Assembly: GCA_964590195.1 (NCBI GenBank)
Contig: CAZPWJ010000011.1
Coordinates: forward strand, 17,189-81,188
Reading direction: 5' to 3'
DNA length: 64,000 nt
From: GCA-2731375 sp964590195
GTDB lineage: Bacteria > Pseudomonadota > Alphaproteobacteria > GCA-2731375
In this document: one piece after another, positions 18,387-27,562 of the stretch
Layout: each line of letters opens with the position of its first letter
How positions within the stretch are numbered: position 1 is the stretch's first letter
Position numbers and translations under genes: made by a program
Notes under the pieces: generated by a model
The model's database searches: none
What the model was told of the DNA's origin: nothing
Seen by the model: the letters and a program-made list of their open reading frames with translations, nothing else

Positions 18387-19477
18387 TGCTGAACGTGGAT
18401 CTGCATGCCGCGGTTGGCGATTTCGAGATCAAGGCGGCCTTTCAGGCCGAGGCCGGGATTACCGCCCTGTTCGGCCCCTCGGGCGCCGGCAAGACCTCCC
18501 TGGTCAATATGCTTGCCGGATTAGAACGCCCCAGCCAGGGCCGCATCGAGGTGCGGGAGCAGGTACTGTTCGACAGCGGACAGGGCATCGACCTGCCGCC
18601 TGAACAACGGCGCCTGGGCTATGTCTTTCAGGAAAGCCGCCTGTTCCCCCATATGAGCGTGGCCGGCAATCTGTCCTATGGCCGCACACTGGTGCCCAAG
18701 GGCGTTGCCCTGGTCGACTATGACGCGGTGGTGGATTTGCTGGCGCTGCGCCCCCTGCTGTCACGCCGGCCCACGACCCTGTCGGGCGGCGAACGTCAAC
18801 GGGTGGCCATTGGCCGCGCCATACTGGCCGCGCCCCGATTGCTGCTGATGGACGAACCGCTGGCCAATCTGGATGGGCCGCGCCGGGCCGAGATATTGCC
18901 GTTCATCGAAAACCTGCGGCGTGAATTCGATATCTCCATTGTCTATGTCTCGCACAACATGGATGAAATTGTGCGCCTGGCCGACCAATTGATCGTCATG
19001 GCGGACGGGGCCATCGCCGCCCAGGGCCCGGTGGATGAAATCACCGCCCGGCTTGACCTGCGCCACCTGACCGGACGCTGGGATGCGGGCGCGGTCTTGA
19101 GTACGACGGTGGCGGAGCAGGACGATACCGACAAATTGACGCGGCTGTCCTTTCCCGGCGGCGATCTGTGGCTGCCGCAACTGGATCTTGGCCTGGGCAG
19201 CCCGCTGCGTATCCGCGTGCATGCCCGCGACGTCAGCCTGGCACTGGCACCACCCGAACAGGTCAGTGTCCTGAATGTCTTCGCCGGCGAAGTGATCGAG
19301 GTGGGCGCGGACGACGGCCCGCAGGTCGATGTCCTGATTGCCATTGGCGGCCCGCAGCAATCGCATCTCTGGGCCCGCATCACCAAGCGCTCGCAGCGGG
19401 AATTGAACATCATACCGGGCCGCAAGGTGCACGCCATGATCAAGGCCATGGCGGTGGACCGTGGCGGTCTGGACTAA
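18386..19477 (+). CDS. modC: Molybdate ABC transporter ATP-binding protein
   Basis: ATPase of the molybdate importer, 363 residues. Walker A GPSGAGKTS, signature LSGGERQR, Walker B LLLMDEPLANLD and switch His VSHNMDE are intact. The C-terminal 65 or so residues form the single MOP/TOBE molybdate-sensing domain (SLALAPPEQVSVLNVFAGEV). ATG 18386 overlaps the modB stop by one base; the frame is open far upstream but that stretch is only the modB shadow. Confidence 0.93.
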   Translation: MLNVDLHAAVGDFEIKAAFQAEAGITALFGPSGAGKTSLVNMLAGLERPSQGRIEVREQVLFDSGQGIDLPPEQRRLGYVFQESRLFPHMSVAGNLSYGRTLVPKGVALVDYDAVVDLLALRPLLSRRPTTLSGGERQRVAIGRAILAAPRLLLMDEPLANLDGPRRAEILPFIENLRREFDISIVYVSHNMDEIVRLADQLIVMADGAIAAQGPVDEITARLDLRHLTGRWDAGAVLSTTVAEQDDTDKLTRLSFPGGDLWLPQLDLGLGSPLRIRVHARDVSLALAPPEQVSVLNVFAGEVIEVGADDGPQVDVLIAIGGPQQSHLWARITKRSQRELNIIPGRKVHAMIKAMAVDRGGLD

Positions 19478-19498
19478 AAAGGCTTCCAGGCCTGAAAT

Positions 19499-20086
19499 AT
19501 GCAAAACACCATCTATCGGACAGCCATCTTTAGGCACATATTCTTCGCCCTCTCATGGCTCGGGCTGAGACTGGCTGGCTGGAGGATCGCGGGCCAAGCG
19601 CCAAAGGAACAGAAATACGTGCTAATCGCCGCGCCGCATACCAGCAACTGGGATTTCGCCTTGATGGTGGCGATGGCCTTTGTTCTCGACTTCGAAATTT
19701 TCTGGATGGGCAAGGATGCGCTATTCAAGGGTCCGGCGGGGCCGGTGATGCGCTGGTTCGGCGGCATTCCCATTGATCGCAGCAAGGCAAACAATATCGT
19801 TCAGGCAACGATTGACGCCTTCAACGAACGTGACCGCCTGATCGTGATTATTCCGCCCGAAGGGACACGGTCAAAAGTCGATGCTTGGAAATCGGGCTTC
19901 TATCATATCGCCCACGGCGCCGGCGTACCGATCGCCCTTGGATATTTGGATTTCAGCCGCAAGGTCGGCGGCTTCGGCCCGATCTTCTACCCGACGGGAA
20001 ACCATGACAGGGACCTCGCCGAAATTCAGTCCTTCTATAAGGATATCAAAGGCAAGCATCCCGAGAACGCCGCCACGCTCAACTAA
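19499..20086 (+). CDS. Lysophospholipid-type acyltransferase
   Basis: PlsC-like acyltransferase of 195 residues. The catalytic HX4D motif reads HTSNWD and the second motif reads PPEGTRSK; FFGGIPIDRS-like MRWFGGIPIDRSK lies between. A hydrophobic N-terminal helix suggests membrane attachment. Relatives of this short form act in phospholipid or ornithine-lipid synthesis, but the substrate is not readable. It starts 21 nt after modC. Confidence 0.8.
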   Translation: MQNTIYRTAIFRHIFFALSWLGLRLAGWRIAGQAPKEQKYVLIAAPHTSNWDFALMVAMAFVLDFEIFWMGKDALFKGPAGPVMRWFGGIPIDRSKANNIVQATIDAFNERDRLIVIIPPEGTRSKVDAWKSGFYHIAHGAGVPIALGYLDFSRKVGGFGPIFYPTGNHDRDLAEIQSFYKDIKGKHPENAATLN

Positions 20087-20340
20087 TTTTTGGCCGGATC
20101 CGCGATCTTTGGCCGCTCGGCGACCCCGTCCGGCACCTGGACTGAGCGGGATGATTGATTGTCGTAAATAAACGCCGGTACCGCGCCGATGATCAGGGCA
20201 ATGACGATCAGGCCCGGCCAATGAAATTCGTCTACGCCACAACGCCTGCGCCGACGCACGCATTTTGCCAGATACACCGCCACCACGACCGCCAGGGCCG
20301 CCAACAGCCAAACCACAAGGAACGTAATCATGGCCGGCAC
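20083..20340 (-). CDS. Small two-helix membrane protein
   Basis: Not recognised. An 85-residue product with two predicted membrane helices (residues 4-26 and 44-60) separated by a short Arg-rich cytoplasmic loop (CVRRRRRCG), and a polar C-terminal tail. It converges on the acyltransferase gene with a 4-nt overlap. Start could be ATG 20340 or ATG 20331; no strong ribosome site is visible. The amphipathic layout and the positive-inside Arg cluster argue that it is real. Confidence 0.5.
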   Translation of the reverse strand: MPAMITFLVVWLLAALAVVVAVYLAKCVRRRRRCGVDEFHWPGLIVIALIIGAVPAFIYDNQSSRSVQVPDGVAERPKIADPAKN

Positions 20341-20356
20341 GCTAGCAGATAGCCGC

Positions 20357-21139
20357 CTATAAATCGATGCCGTTGAGAAATTCCGAACGCTGCTTGGCCG
20401 CCGCCATCAGGAACGACAGGTCGCTGCCGCCCAACACAAAGCGGGCACCCATCTTGATGTATCTCTCCATCAGGCCGCTATAGATGCCGCCCATGCCCGG
20501 ATGCTTGCCATTGTTGCGGCAGGCCGAAATCATGGCGTCATAGGCGGCGACCACATCGTCGTGATCATACTGGCCGGGGATACCCATTTCGGCGCAGAGA
20601 TCATTGGTGCCGATCAACAAGACATCGACGCCTTCGACGGCGGCAATCTCGTCCGCGTTGGCAATGGCCTTGGGGCTTTCCAGCATCACGGTAACCAGCA
20701 AATTCTCGTTAATCACCTTGGCCGCTTCGGCCATGGGAAGGGCCTCATATTCCAGGATCGCCGCGCCGCCCGCCAGCGAACGATGACCGATCGGCGGGTA
20801 GAGGCATTGGTTGACGACCTGGCGGGCTTCGTCCGCATCTTCAATATGGGGCACCACGATACCCTGGGCGCCGGCATCCAGGGGCCGGCTGGCATGATGG
20901 TGTAGATGCGACGATGCCCGGACAATCGGCGTGCAACCGGCATCCAGGCCGGCCACGGTGATATCCGCCACGGTCTCCAGTGACAGGGGGCTGTGTTCCA
21001 TATCGATGAACAGCCAATCGAAACCGCAGACCTTGGCCACCTTGGCGATCTCAACACCGCGCGCCAGGCGCACGCCCAAACCCATGGCGATTTCGCCCGC
21101 CGCCAGCTTTTCCTTGGCAATATTCTTGATGATGGCCAT
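20357..21139 (-). CDS. HpcH/HpaI-family aldolase
   Basis: Metal-dependent class II aldolase of the 2,4-dihydroxyhept-2-ene-1,7-dioate/2-keto-3-deoxy-acid group, cleaving a 4-hydroxy-2-oxo acid to pyruvate plus an aldehyde. WLFIDMEHSPLS supplies the metal-site Glu region, GAQGIVVPHIEDADEAR and LIGTNDLCAEMG are family motifs. ATG 21139 follows the isomerase gene by 17 nt; the longer frame runs into the upstream gene. Last gene of the TetR-associated catabolic operon. Length of 260 is normal. Confidence 0.85.
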   Translation of the reverse strand: MAIIKNIAKEKLAAGEIAMGLGVRLARGVEIAKVAKVCGFDWLFIDMEHSPLSLETVADITVAGLDAGCTPIVRASSHLHHHASRPLDAGAQGIVVPHIEDADEARQVVNQCLYPPIGHRSLAGGAAILEYEALPMAEAAKVINENLLVTVMLESPKAIANADEIAAVEGVDVLLIGTNDLCAEMGIPGQYDHDDVVAAYDAMISACRNNGKHPGMGGIYSGLMERYIKMGARFVLGGSDLSFLMAAAKQRSEFLNGIDL

Positions 21140-21156
21140 GACGCAGTTCTTCCCTG

Positions 21157-21990
21157 TTAAACCGTTGCTACAAATCGTTCCCGGCAGGTGCTGATGACCT
21201 CCTCGCCCGGACGCTTCCACCAATTCTGGGCGGAAAAAATTTCAACTTCAATCAAACCATCATAGCCTGTCCCATCGACCCAGTCGCGGATTTGTCGAAT
21301 ATCGATAACCCCGTCGCCCATCATGCCACGGTCCAGCAGCAGATCCGTGGTCGGCACCAGCCAATCACAGACATGAAAGGCCAAGGTTCGATCCCCGGCC
21401 CGCTGGATTTGGGCCTGAAGATCGGGATCCCACCACAAATGATAAACATCAATGGCCACGCCCAGATCGATACCAGAGCCTTCATCCAGCTGGTCACACA
21501 AATCCAGAGCCTGACCGATCGTATTGATGGAACAGCGATCAGCCGCATACATTGGATGCAACGGTTCGATCGCCAGGGGCACGCCGGCGGCGCGGGCATG
21601 GGGCAGAATGGCGCCCAGACCATCGCGGATCATCTCCCGCGTACCCGCCAGATCCTTCGAGCCTTCCGGCATGCCGCCGCAGACGAGCACCAGACAATCG
21701 GCACCTAGCGCCGCTGCTTCGTCGATAGCGACCAGATTATCGTCGATATTGGCTTGCCGGGCGGCCGCATCGGGGCCGGGAAACATGCCGCCCCGGCACA
21801 AGCCTGATACTTGCAGGCCGCTGTCGGCAAGCATGCGGATCGCCTCGTCCAGGCCGCATTCCGCCAGCTTGTCGCGCCAGATAGAGACCCCCGCCACGTC
21901 GGCGGCAGAATAGGCGGCGATCGCCTCTGCCAGACTGTACTGCGCTTGCGTCGTGGCCTGATTGATGGACAGGCGTGCCAGATCAGCCAT
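21157..21990 (-). CDS. Sugar phosphate isomerase/epimerase-like TIM-barrel protein
   Basis: AP-endonuclease-2/xylose-isomerase-like barrel, 277 residues. Likely metal ligands are E in LAIEPLHPM, D in AIDVYHLWWD, H in FHVCDW and E in LIEVEIFS. Members of this family isomerise or epimerise sugars and 3-keto-sugars. Its first codons overlap the end of the enolase-superfamily gene by 8 nt (ATGGCTGA), indicating translational coupling. Exact reaction unknown. Confidence 0.8.
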   Translation of the reverse strand: MADLARLSINQATTQAQYSLAEAIAAYSAADVAGVSIWRDKLAECGLDEAIRMLADSGLQVSGLCRGGMFPGPDAAARQANIDDNLVAIDEAAALGADCLVLVCGGMPEGSKDLAGTREMIRDGLGAILPHARAAGVPLAIEPLHPMYAADRCSINTIGQALDLCDQLDEGSGIDLGVAIDVYHLWWDPDLQAQIQRAGDRTLAFHVCDWLVPTTDLLLDRGMMGDGVIDIRQIRDWVDGTGYDGLIEVEIFSAQNWWKRPGEEVISTCRERFVATV

Positions 21991-23362
21991 GGCTCAGTTC
22001 GCGCATGACGGAAAAATCCGGCTCCGCGCCATAGGCAAAACCGACACGGTCCAGGGAGCCGATGGCAATCCGGCCATCCTTGATGCCAAGCCGCGTCACG
22101 CCATCGCCCCGATGATAGATATCAGGGTGCGCCGCCAGGAACGCCGCCTGTTCGGCCTCGGGTACACCGGCCATGCCGTTGACATAGTGGTGACCGTTGC
22201 GTTCCACATGGGTGATGCCCAGCAGATTGACCAGGGCCAGGTCCTGTTGCACGGACAGGCCGGCCTGGGTCGTCAGATCCTCCGCCGACATGAAATAGCC
22301 CTCCCCCCAATTGGCACAGCGGGCCGCGTTCAATATCGATTTATAAAGCCCCTTGCAGGTCTTCGACGACACCCCGCGATAACCCAGCTCCCGCCCCCTG
22401 GGAAAGGCCCCGAGAAAGGCATCCGACTCATCGAGAATAACCGGCTTGCGGGCGGACAGGGCGGAGACATCCACGTCCAGGGCCATGGCACGGGAAATCG
22501 GCTGCTCCACGAACAGGATGGATTTGTTAAAACGCGCCAACTGTTCATCGCCTTCGATGGCATCCATCAGGGCGGTAACACCGGCGACGTCGTTGTATTG
22601 TTCGTTGCCATCCAGCGAGATGATGTAGTCATCCGGGCTCTCATCCAGCACGGCGGCGATGTCGCGCAGACGGTTCACATCCTCGTCCAGATCACCGCAG
22701 ACCTTGATCTTGAAATAGCGATGGCCATAGGTGGCGATGACATCGACCAGGGTCTCGGGCAGGCCATCGCCCACGGGCTCCGGATTTTCGCGGATCGGAT
22801 CGACCATGCCCACCGTATGCCGGGCATGGATATGACCGGCAGGCTTCAGGCCGGCCAGAAACGGCTCGATCTCGAACTCATCACTCTCGATCCCCGGCAG
22901 GTTGCCCTGGACCGCCTGATAGAACGAGACCTCGTGCAGGCGGCAGAGGGCATCCAGGATGGCGCGGTCCAGGACCGCCGGGCCATAGCAGGCCACCAGC
23001 GAGCCATCGCCGCGCTCGCCGCAGGTACGAATCTGCTCATCGTAGTTGGCGCGAAACAGGCCGAACGCCGTCGATGCGGGAGCCGCGCGGTACAGGGTCG
23101 AGCCACTGTTCAGGGCATGGCGCAGCTGATCGAAATTGTCTTCGTTGCTGAGTTCCAGATTCTTGTCGAACCATTTCGGCGCCAGCATTTCCGCCGACAG
23201 GCCCCAGCCCTCCCGGCCATCGGCCAGTTGAATGCGCACGCGGGCGAAGACCTGCGGGCTTTCCCGCAAGGTGGTGACGCCAAAGCGGAAAGGCATGCGC
23301 AAGGTCACGTCCCGTTCGAACAATTGCACTTCCAGGACCGAAAGTTTGATGGGATCAGACAC
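21983..23362 (-). CDS. Enolase-superfamily dehydratase/racemase
   Basis: Muconate-lactonising/mandelate-racemase-like enzyme of 459 residues, expected to abstract a proton alpha to a carboxylate and dehydrate or racemise. The KxK catalytic motif appears as FKIKVCGD; metal ligands follow in SLDGNEQ, FVEQP and ILDESD. GTG 23362 is the start because a perfect AGGAGG lies 7 nt before it; a frame beginning at ATG 23377 would put that site inside the coding sequence. It is longer than typical acid-sugar dehydratases (about 400). Substrate unknown. Confidence 0.8.
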   Translation of the reverse strand: MSDPIKLSVLEVQLFERDVTLRMPFRFGVTTLRESPQVFARVRIQLADGREGWGLSAEMLAPKWFDKNLELSNEDNFDQLRHALNSGSTLYRAAPASTAFGLFRANYDEQIRTCGERGDGSLVACYGPAVLDRAILDALCRLHEVSFYQAVQGNLPGIESDEFEIEPFLAGLKPAGHIHARHTVGMVDPIRENPEPVGDGLPETLVDVIATYGHRYFKIKVCGDLDEDVNRLRDIAAVLDESPDDYIISLDGNEQYNDVAGVTALMDAIEGDEQLARFNKSILFVEQPISRAMALDVDVSALSARKPVILDESDAFLGAFPRGRELGYRGVSSKTCKGLYKSILNAARCANWGEGYFMSAEDLTTQAGLSVQQDLALVNLLGITHVERNGHHYVNGMAGVPEAEQAAFLAAHPDIYHRGDGVTRLGIKDGRIAIGSLDRVGFAYGAEPDFSVMRELSHG

Positions 23363-23431
23363 GCAAAGCCTCCTCATGGAAAAACCGCCCTCATTGTACA
23401 TCGCCAGCAATCGAACAACAGCGGCCAAATC

Positions 23432-24457
23432 TCAAAGCGTTATTCTACATTCCTGTTCGGCGGAACGGTGAATGGCATCCATCACCCTGGCCATGCCGAC
23501 GCCACATTCCGCGACCCCCGCCAGAACCGGCGCCTTGCCGTCCACCGCATCCAGGAAAGCAGCAAATTCCTCCGCCACCACCTCGTGCGGCTCCACAATT
23601 GCAGCGTGGGGCAGCTCCACGCCGCGATTGTTGGGCCGCCACAAGCCGTCAATCAGCTCGTGGCGTACCCGATGCAGGCGTAATTCCGAGGTTTGATAGT
23701 CGATCTCCGCCGCACCTTCGCTGCCTGCGACAACGAACTCCTTGGTCTGGGTCGAACCGGGCACGATGTTGTCGTTCCAGCGGCCCGGCTGAATGCAGCC
23801 GACCTCGATATTGGCGATGGCGCCGGAGGGATAGAACAGGCGGATCAGGGCCAGATCATCATAGCCCCGGCCGAAATGGTCGCGGGTCACGGCATCCACC
23901 GCCACCGGCAAGGCGGACATCATCCAGTTCGCCTGATCGATGAAATGCACGGCGTCATTGCCGACCACGCCGCTGTCGCCTCGGGCCCGCTTGAAGCCAT
24001 GAAATCTGGCTGAGACATAGCGCAAATCACCCAAGGCGCCAGTATCCACCTCCCGCTTCGCATGCTGGGCCAATGGATGGGCACGGAAATAGAAACCAAC
24101 CTGAACCGTCTGATCTCCGCACAGATCGGCCAGGCCCCGCGCCTCGGCCAGGGTCGCGGTCATGGGTTTTTCAATGAACAGATGTTTGCCCGCCTTCAAA
24201 AGCGGCTCGCAAACCTCGAAATGCCGGTCGGTCGGCGCCAACACGACGACCAATTCCGCCCGCTCCAGAAATTCATCTGCCCGCGCGCCAACCCTATCGC
24301 CGGGCAAACCCAAATCGCGGCAGCGTTGCCGGGCCTCCGCGCCCGGATCGACCACATGCAGGCCATCCGCCAGACCCAAAGCGCGCCAGGCGGCCAGATG
24401 GGTCGGGCCAAAATTGCCGAAGCCAATTTGCAGAATGTTACGGGCCGGTGACACCAT
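23432..24457 (-). CDS. Gfo/Idh/MocA-family oxidoreductase (copy 2)
   Basis: NAD(P)-dependent dehydrogenase of 341 residues with an N-terminal Rossmann domain (QIGFGNFGPTH) and the HLFIEKPMT motif whose Lys contacts cofactor and substrate. The catalytic-helix region reads GNDAVHFIDQANWM. Family members oxidise sugars or cyclitols, often at C3. It lies 14 nt after the DUF993 gene in the catabolic operon, whose other Gfo/Idh gene at 25641 is only weakly similar. Confidence 0.85.
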   Translation of the reverse strand: MVSPARNILQIGFGNFGPTHLAAWRALGLADGLHVVDPGAEARQRCRDLGLPGDRVGARADEFLERAELVVVLAPTDRHFEVCEPLLKAGKHLFIEKPMTATLAEARGLADLCGDQTVQVGFYFRAHPLAQHAKREVDTGALGDLRYVSARFHGFKRARGDSGVVGNDAVHFIDQANWMMSALPVAVDAVTRDHFGRGYDDLALIRLFYPSGAIANIEVGCIQPGRWNDNIVPGSTQTKEFVVAGSEGAAEIDYQTSELRLHRVRHELIDGLWRPNNRGVELPHAAIVEPHEVVAEEFAAFLDAVDGKAPVLAGVAECGVGMARVMDAIHRSAEQECRITL

Positions 24458-24471
24458 TTCAACGCCTGCCT

Positions 24472-25638
24472 CTATCCCTCCACCCCATGCATGGCCAGGG
24501 CCGTGCGCATGCGGGCCGTGGCCATGTCCGGGTCGCGCAGTAAACCCGCCGCGTCCGCCAGGCGGAACAGTTCGGCCAGATGCGCCAGCGAGCGGGCGCT
24601 TTGCTGGCCGCCGACCATGACGAAATGATCCTGATGGCCGTTCAGCCAGGCCATGAAGACCACGCCGGTTTTATAAAACCGCGTTGGCGCCCTGAAGATA
24701 TGCCGCGACAAGGGCACCGTGGGCGCCAGGATATCATGAAAGGTCTGCTCATCTCCGGCGGCGAAGGCATCCAGGGCGGCGGAGGCCGCCGGCGCGATGG
24801 CATCGAATATGCCCAACAGGGCATCGCTATAGCCAACTTCATCGCCGGCGATCAATTCGGCGTAATTGAAGTCATCGCCTGTGTACATACGCACGCCCTC
24901 AGGCAGGCGCCGGCGCATGGAGATTTCCTTGTCCTTGTCCAGCAAGGAAATCTTGATGCCATCGATCTTGGCCGCGTTGGTTGCCAGCACGTCGAGACAG
25001 ACATCCATCGCCGCCATGTGATCGCCGTGGCCCCAATAGCCTTCCAGGGCCGGGTCGAACATCTCCCCCAGCCAGTGGATCAGCACCGGTTCCTTTACCT
25101 GAGACAGGATTCGGTCATAGACCTTGGCATAGTCGTCCGGCGACTTGGCGCAGGCGGCAAGTGCTCGGCTGGCCATCAGGATGATGCGCCCGCCCTGCCC
25201 TTCCACGTAAGCCACCTGCTCTTCGTAAGCGCGGATCACGTCGTCCAGGCTCAGATCCGCTGACGGCGCCAGATGATCGGTTCCGGCGCCGCAGGCTATG
25301 CGCGCGCCGGGGATATCCTTGGCGGCTTCCAGACTGCGGCGGATCAATTCCTGGGACGCGGCCCAATCCAGACCCATGCCCCGTTGCGCCGTATCCATGG
25401 CCTCGGCCACGCCCAGGCCCAGATCATACAGGCCCAGGCGATACTGAATGGTCGCATCCCAGTCGATCGCGGCATCGACCCAAGGATCGGCCTCGGAACG
25501 CGGATCGGCCACCACGTGGGCGGCTGAATAGGCGATACGGTTGAAGGGCCGGTTCGCGCGGGAGGGGAAATCCTTCGGCACGGAGGTCGTAAAAGGCGCC
25601 AGGCCGCCATCCCCGGTAGGCAGGTTCAGTGTCGGCAT
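24472..25638 (-). CDS. DUF993 / dihydrodipicolinate synthase-like protein
   Basis: 388-residue predicted TIM-barrel protein of the DUF993 family, distantly related to class I aldolases of the DapA clan. Recognisable segments are FNRIAYSAAHVVADP, DWDATIQYRLGLYDLGLGVAEAMDTAQRGMGLDW and DGIKISLLDKDKE. ATG 25638 is chosen since it begins 2 nt after the upstream stop; the open frame continues into the neighbour only as a shadow. Reaction not established to my knowledge; an aldolase or hydrolase step on a keto-sugar is an inference from context. Confidence 0.78.
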   Translation of the reverse strand: MPTLNLPTGDGGLAPFTTSVPKDFPSRANRPFNRIAYSAAHVVADPRSEADPWVDAAIDWDATIQYRLGLYDLGLGVAEAMDTAQRGMGLDWAASQELIRRSLEAAKDIPGARIACGAGTDHLAPSADLSLDDVIRAYEEQVAYVEGQGGRIILMASRALAACAKSPDDYAKVYDRILSQVKEPVLIHWLGEMFDPALEGYWGHGDHMAAMDVCLDVLATNAAKIDGIKISLLDKDKEISMRRRLPEGVRMYTGDDFNYAELIAGDEVGYSDALLGIFDAIAPAASAALDAFAAGDEQTFHDILAPTVPLSRHIFRAPTRFYKTGVVFMAWLNGHQDHFVMVGGQQSARSLAHLAELFRLADAAGLLRDPDMATARMRTALAMHGVEG

Positions 25639-25640
25639 GG

Positions 25641-26792
25641 CTAGACCTCCAGATCGGGGAGATCGATCCAGCGCCGCTCGGCCCAGCTTTGCAGGCCCGC
25701 CTCGGCCAGTTGCACGCCCTTGGCGCCTTCCAGCAGATTCCATTTGAAATCGCATTCGCCGTTCAGATGGCGGATGAACAATTCCCACTCCGCCTTGAAG
25801 GCGTTGTCGTAGGGCACTGTATCGGGAACTTCTTCCCATCCGTCCTTGTAATCGATCGCCGGCGGGATATCTGGGTTCCAGACCGGCATGGGCGTGTTAA
25901 CCCGCGATTGGGTGCGGCAGCGGCGCAGACCGGCCACGGCGGAACCATGGGTGCCATCCACATGCAGGGTCAACAGATCGTCCCGGCGTACACGGGTTAC
26001 CCAGGAGGAATTGAACTGCACGATAATATCACCATCCAGCTGGAACGTGGCGTAGGCCGCATCGTCCGTGTCGGGCTTGTACGCTTCATTGTTTTCATCC
26101 CAGCGCGTGGGAATATGGGTCGCGCCCAGGCAACTGACGGACTTCACGGCGCCAAAGGTATTGTCCAGCAGATAGCGCCAATGGCACAGCATATCCAGGA
26201 TGATGCCGCCGCCCTCGTCCTTGCGATAGTTCCAGGATGGGCGCTGGGCGGGCTGCAAATCGCCTTCGAAGACCCAATAGCCGAATTCGCCGCGCACCGA
26301 GAGGATGCGGCCAAAAAAGCCGGCATCGATCAGGTATTGCAATTTGCGGATACCGGGCAGGAACAGTTTGTCCTGCACCACGCCGTGTTTGACGCCGGCG
26401 GCCTTGGCCTTTTGATAGACCCCGTAGGCATCCGTCAAACTATCGGCGGTGGGTTTTTCGCAATAAATATCCTTGCCAGCTTCAATGGCCTTGCTCAGCA
26501 GACCGGCCCGCGCTTGCGTGGTGGCGGCATCAAAGAACAGGGTGTCTTCGTGATTGGCGATGGCGGCATCCAGATCATTGGTCCAGCGGCTGAGGCCGTG
26601 TTCCCGCGCCAGGGCGCCGACACGGCCCGCATCCCGTCCCACCAGGATCGGATCCGGCATGACGCGGGTACCGTCGGCCAGCTCCAGGCCGCCGGCTTCC
26701 ATGATTTCGAGGATCGAACGGATCAGGTGCTGGTTCTTGCCCATGCGCCCGGTGACGCCGTTCATGATGATACCAAGGCGTTTTTCACTCAT
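25641..26792 (-). CDS. Gfo/Idh/MocA-family oxidoreductase (copy 1)
   Basis: 383-residue NAD(P)-dependent dehydrogenase. The Rossmann start reads IIMNGVTGRMGKNQH, unusual in having GVTGRMG (as in DapB-like folds) rather than G-x-G-x-x-G/A of most relatives. DIYCEKPTAD and GGGIILDMLCHWRYLLD carry the conserved Lys and His. It sits 2 nt from the ATPase gene and 2 nt from the DUF993 gene. Proposed role: first oxidation of the imported compound (inference). Confidence 0.83.
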   Translation of the reverse strand: MSEKRLGIIMNGVTGRMGKNQHLIRSILEIMEAGGLELADGTRVMPDPILVGRDAGRVGALAREHGLSRWTNDLDAAIANHEDTLFFDAATTQARAGLLSKAIEAGKDIYCEKPTADSLTDAYGVYQKAKAAGVKHGVVQDKLFLPGIRKLQYLIDAGFFGRILSVRGEFGYWVFEGDLQPAQRPSWNYRKDEGGGIILDMLCHWRYLLDNTFGAVKSVSCLGATHIPTRWDENNEAYKPDTDDAAYATFQLDGDIIVQFNSSWVTRVRRDDLLTLHVDGTHGSAVAGLRRCRTQSRVNTPMPVWNPDIPPAIDYKDGWEEVPDTVPYDNAFKAEWELFIRHLNGECDFKWNLLEGAKGVQLAEAGLQSWAERRWIDLPDLEV

Positions 26793-26794
26793 AA

Positions 26795-27562
26795 TTATTC
26801 CATCCCCAAAAGTTTATAGATCCGGCGGGTGTAGTCGCCGAAAGCTTCCGTTGTTTTCAGATCCAGGCCGCGCGGATGCGGAAGATCGACGAGAAAGTTG
26901 TCGGCCATACGAGCCGGTCCCGCGGTCAGAACCACCACGCGGCTGCCGAGAAAGACCGCTTCCTGGATGCCATGGGTGACAAAGACAATCGTCTTGCCGC
27001 TTTCGCTCCAGATACGCAGCAGTTCCAGGTTCATCTTTTCCCGCGTCAGGGCATCCAGCGCCCCAAACGGTTCGTCCATCAGGATCAATTTCGGATCATG
27101 CACCAGAGCCCGGGCGATGGCGGCGCGCTGCTGCATGCCGCCCGACAGCTCGTAAGGATAGCTCTGCTCGAAACCGGTCAGGCCGACCATTTCCAGCAGA
27201 TGGCCAGCGCGCTCCCGCGCCTCCGCCATGGGCTGGCCAAGAAGTTCCGCGGGCAACAGAACGTTGTCCATGACCCGGCGCCATTTCAACAACAAGGGCT
27301 GTTGAAAGACCATGCCGATATCCTTGGCCGGATCAAAGCTATCCGTCTTGCTGCCAATCCGCACAGTGCCTTCTTCGTGGGAATGCAGACCGGCGAGAAT
27401 TTTCAACACCGTGGTCTTGCCGCAGCCGGACGGCCCGACCATGGCCACCAGTTCGCCGGCCTCCACATCAAAGGTCACGTCGGAGACGGCAAGGAAATCC
27501 TCTTTCCGGCCGCGATAGACCTTGCGCACGCCTTCAAGGCTGATAAACGAGGACTGATCCAT
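26795..27562 (-). CDS. ABC transporter ATP-binding protein, NitT/TauT type
   Basis: ATPase of 255 residues with Walker A GPSGCGKTT, Q-loop MVFQQPLLLKWRRVMDNV, signature LSGGMQQRAAIAR, Walker B LILMDEPFGALD and VTHGIQEAVFL. This Q-loop/D-loop style is that of the nitrate/sulfonate/taurine/riboflavin-precursor class. It abuts the permease gene with no spacer and follows it in the operon. The matching binding protein is divergently encoded at 30211. Confidence 0.9.
   Translation of the reverse strand: MDQSSFISLEGVRKVYRGRKEDFLAVSDVTFDVEAGELVAMVGPSGCGKTTVLKILAGLHSHEEGTVRIGSKTDSFDPAKDIGMVFQQPLLLKWRRVMDNVLLPAELLGQPMAEARERAGHLLEMVGLTGFEQSYPYELSGGMQQRAAIARALVHDPKLILMDEPFGALDALTREKMNLELLRIWSESGKTIVFVTHGIQEAVFLGSRVVVLTAGPARMADNFLVDLPHPRGLDLKTTEAFGDYTRRIYKLLGME

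Noticed and set aside
21962..23683. 573-codon plus-strand open frame over the enolase-superfamily and Gfo/Idh genes
   Set aside because: Antisense shadow of GC-rich coding DNA; composition is low-complexity Gln/His/Gly/Arg and no family motif is present, while the minus-strand products are clear enzymes.
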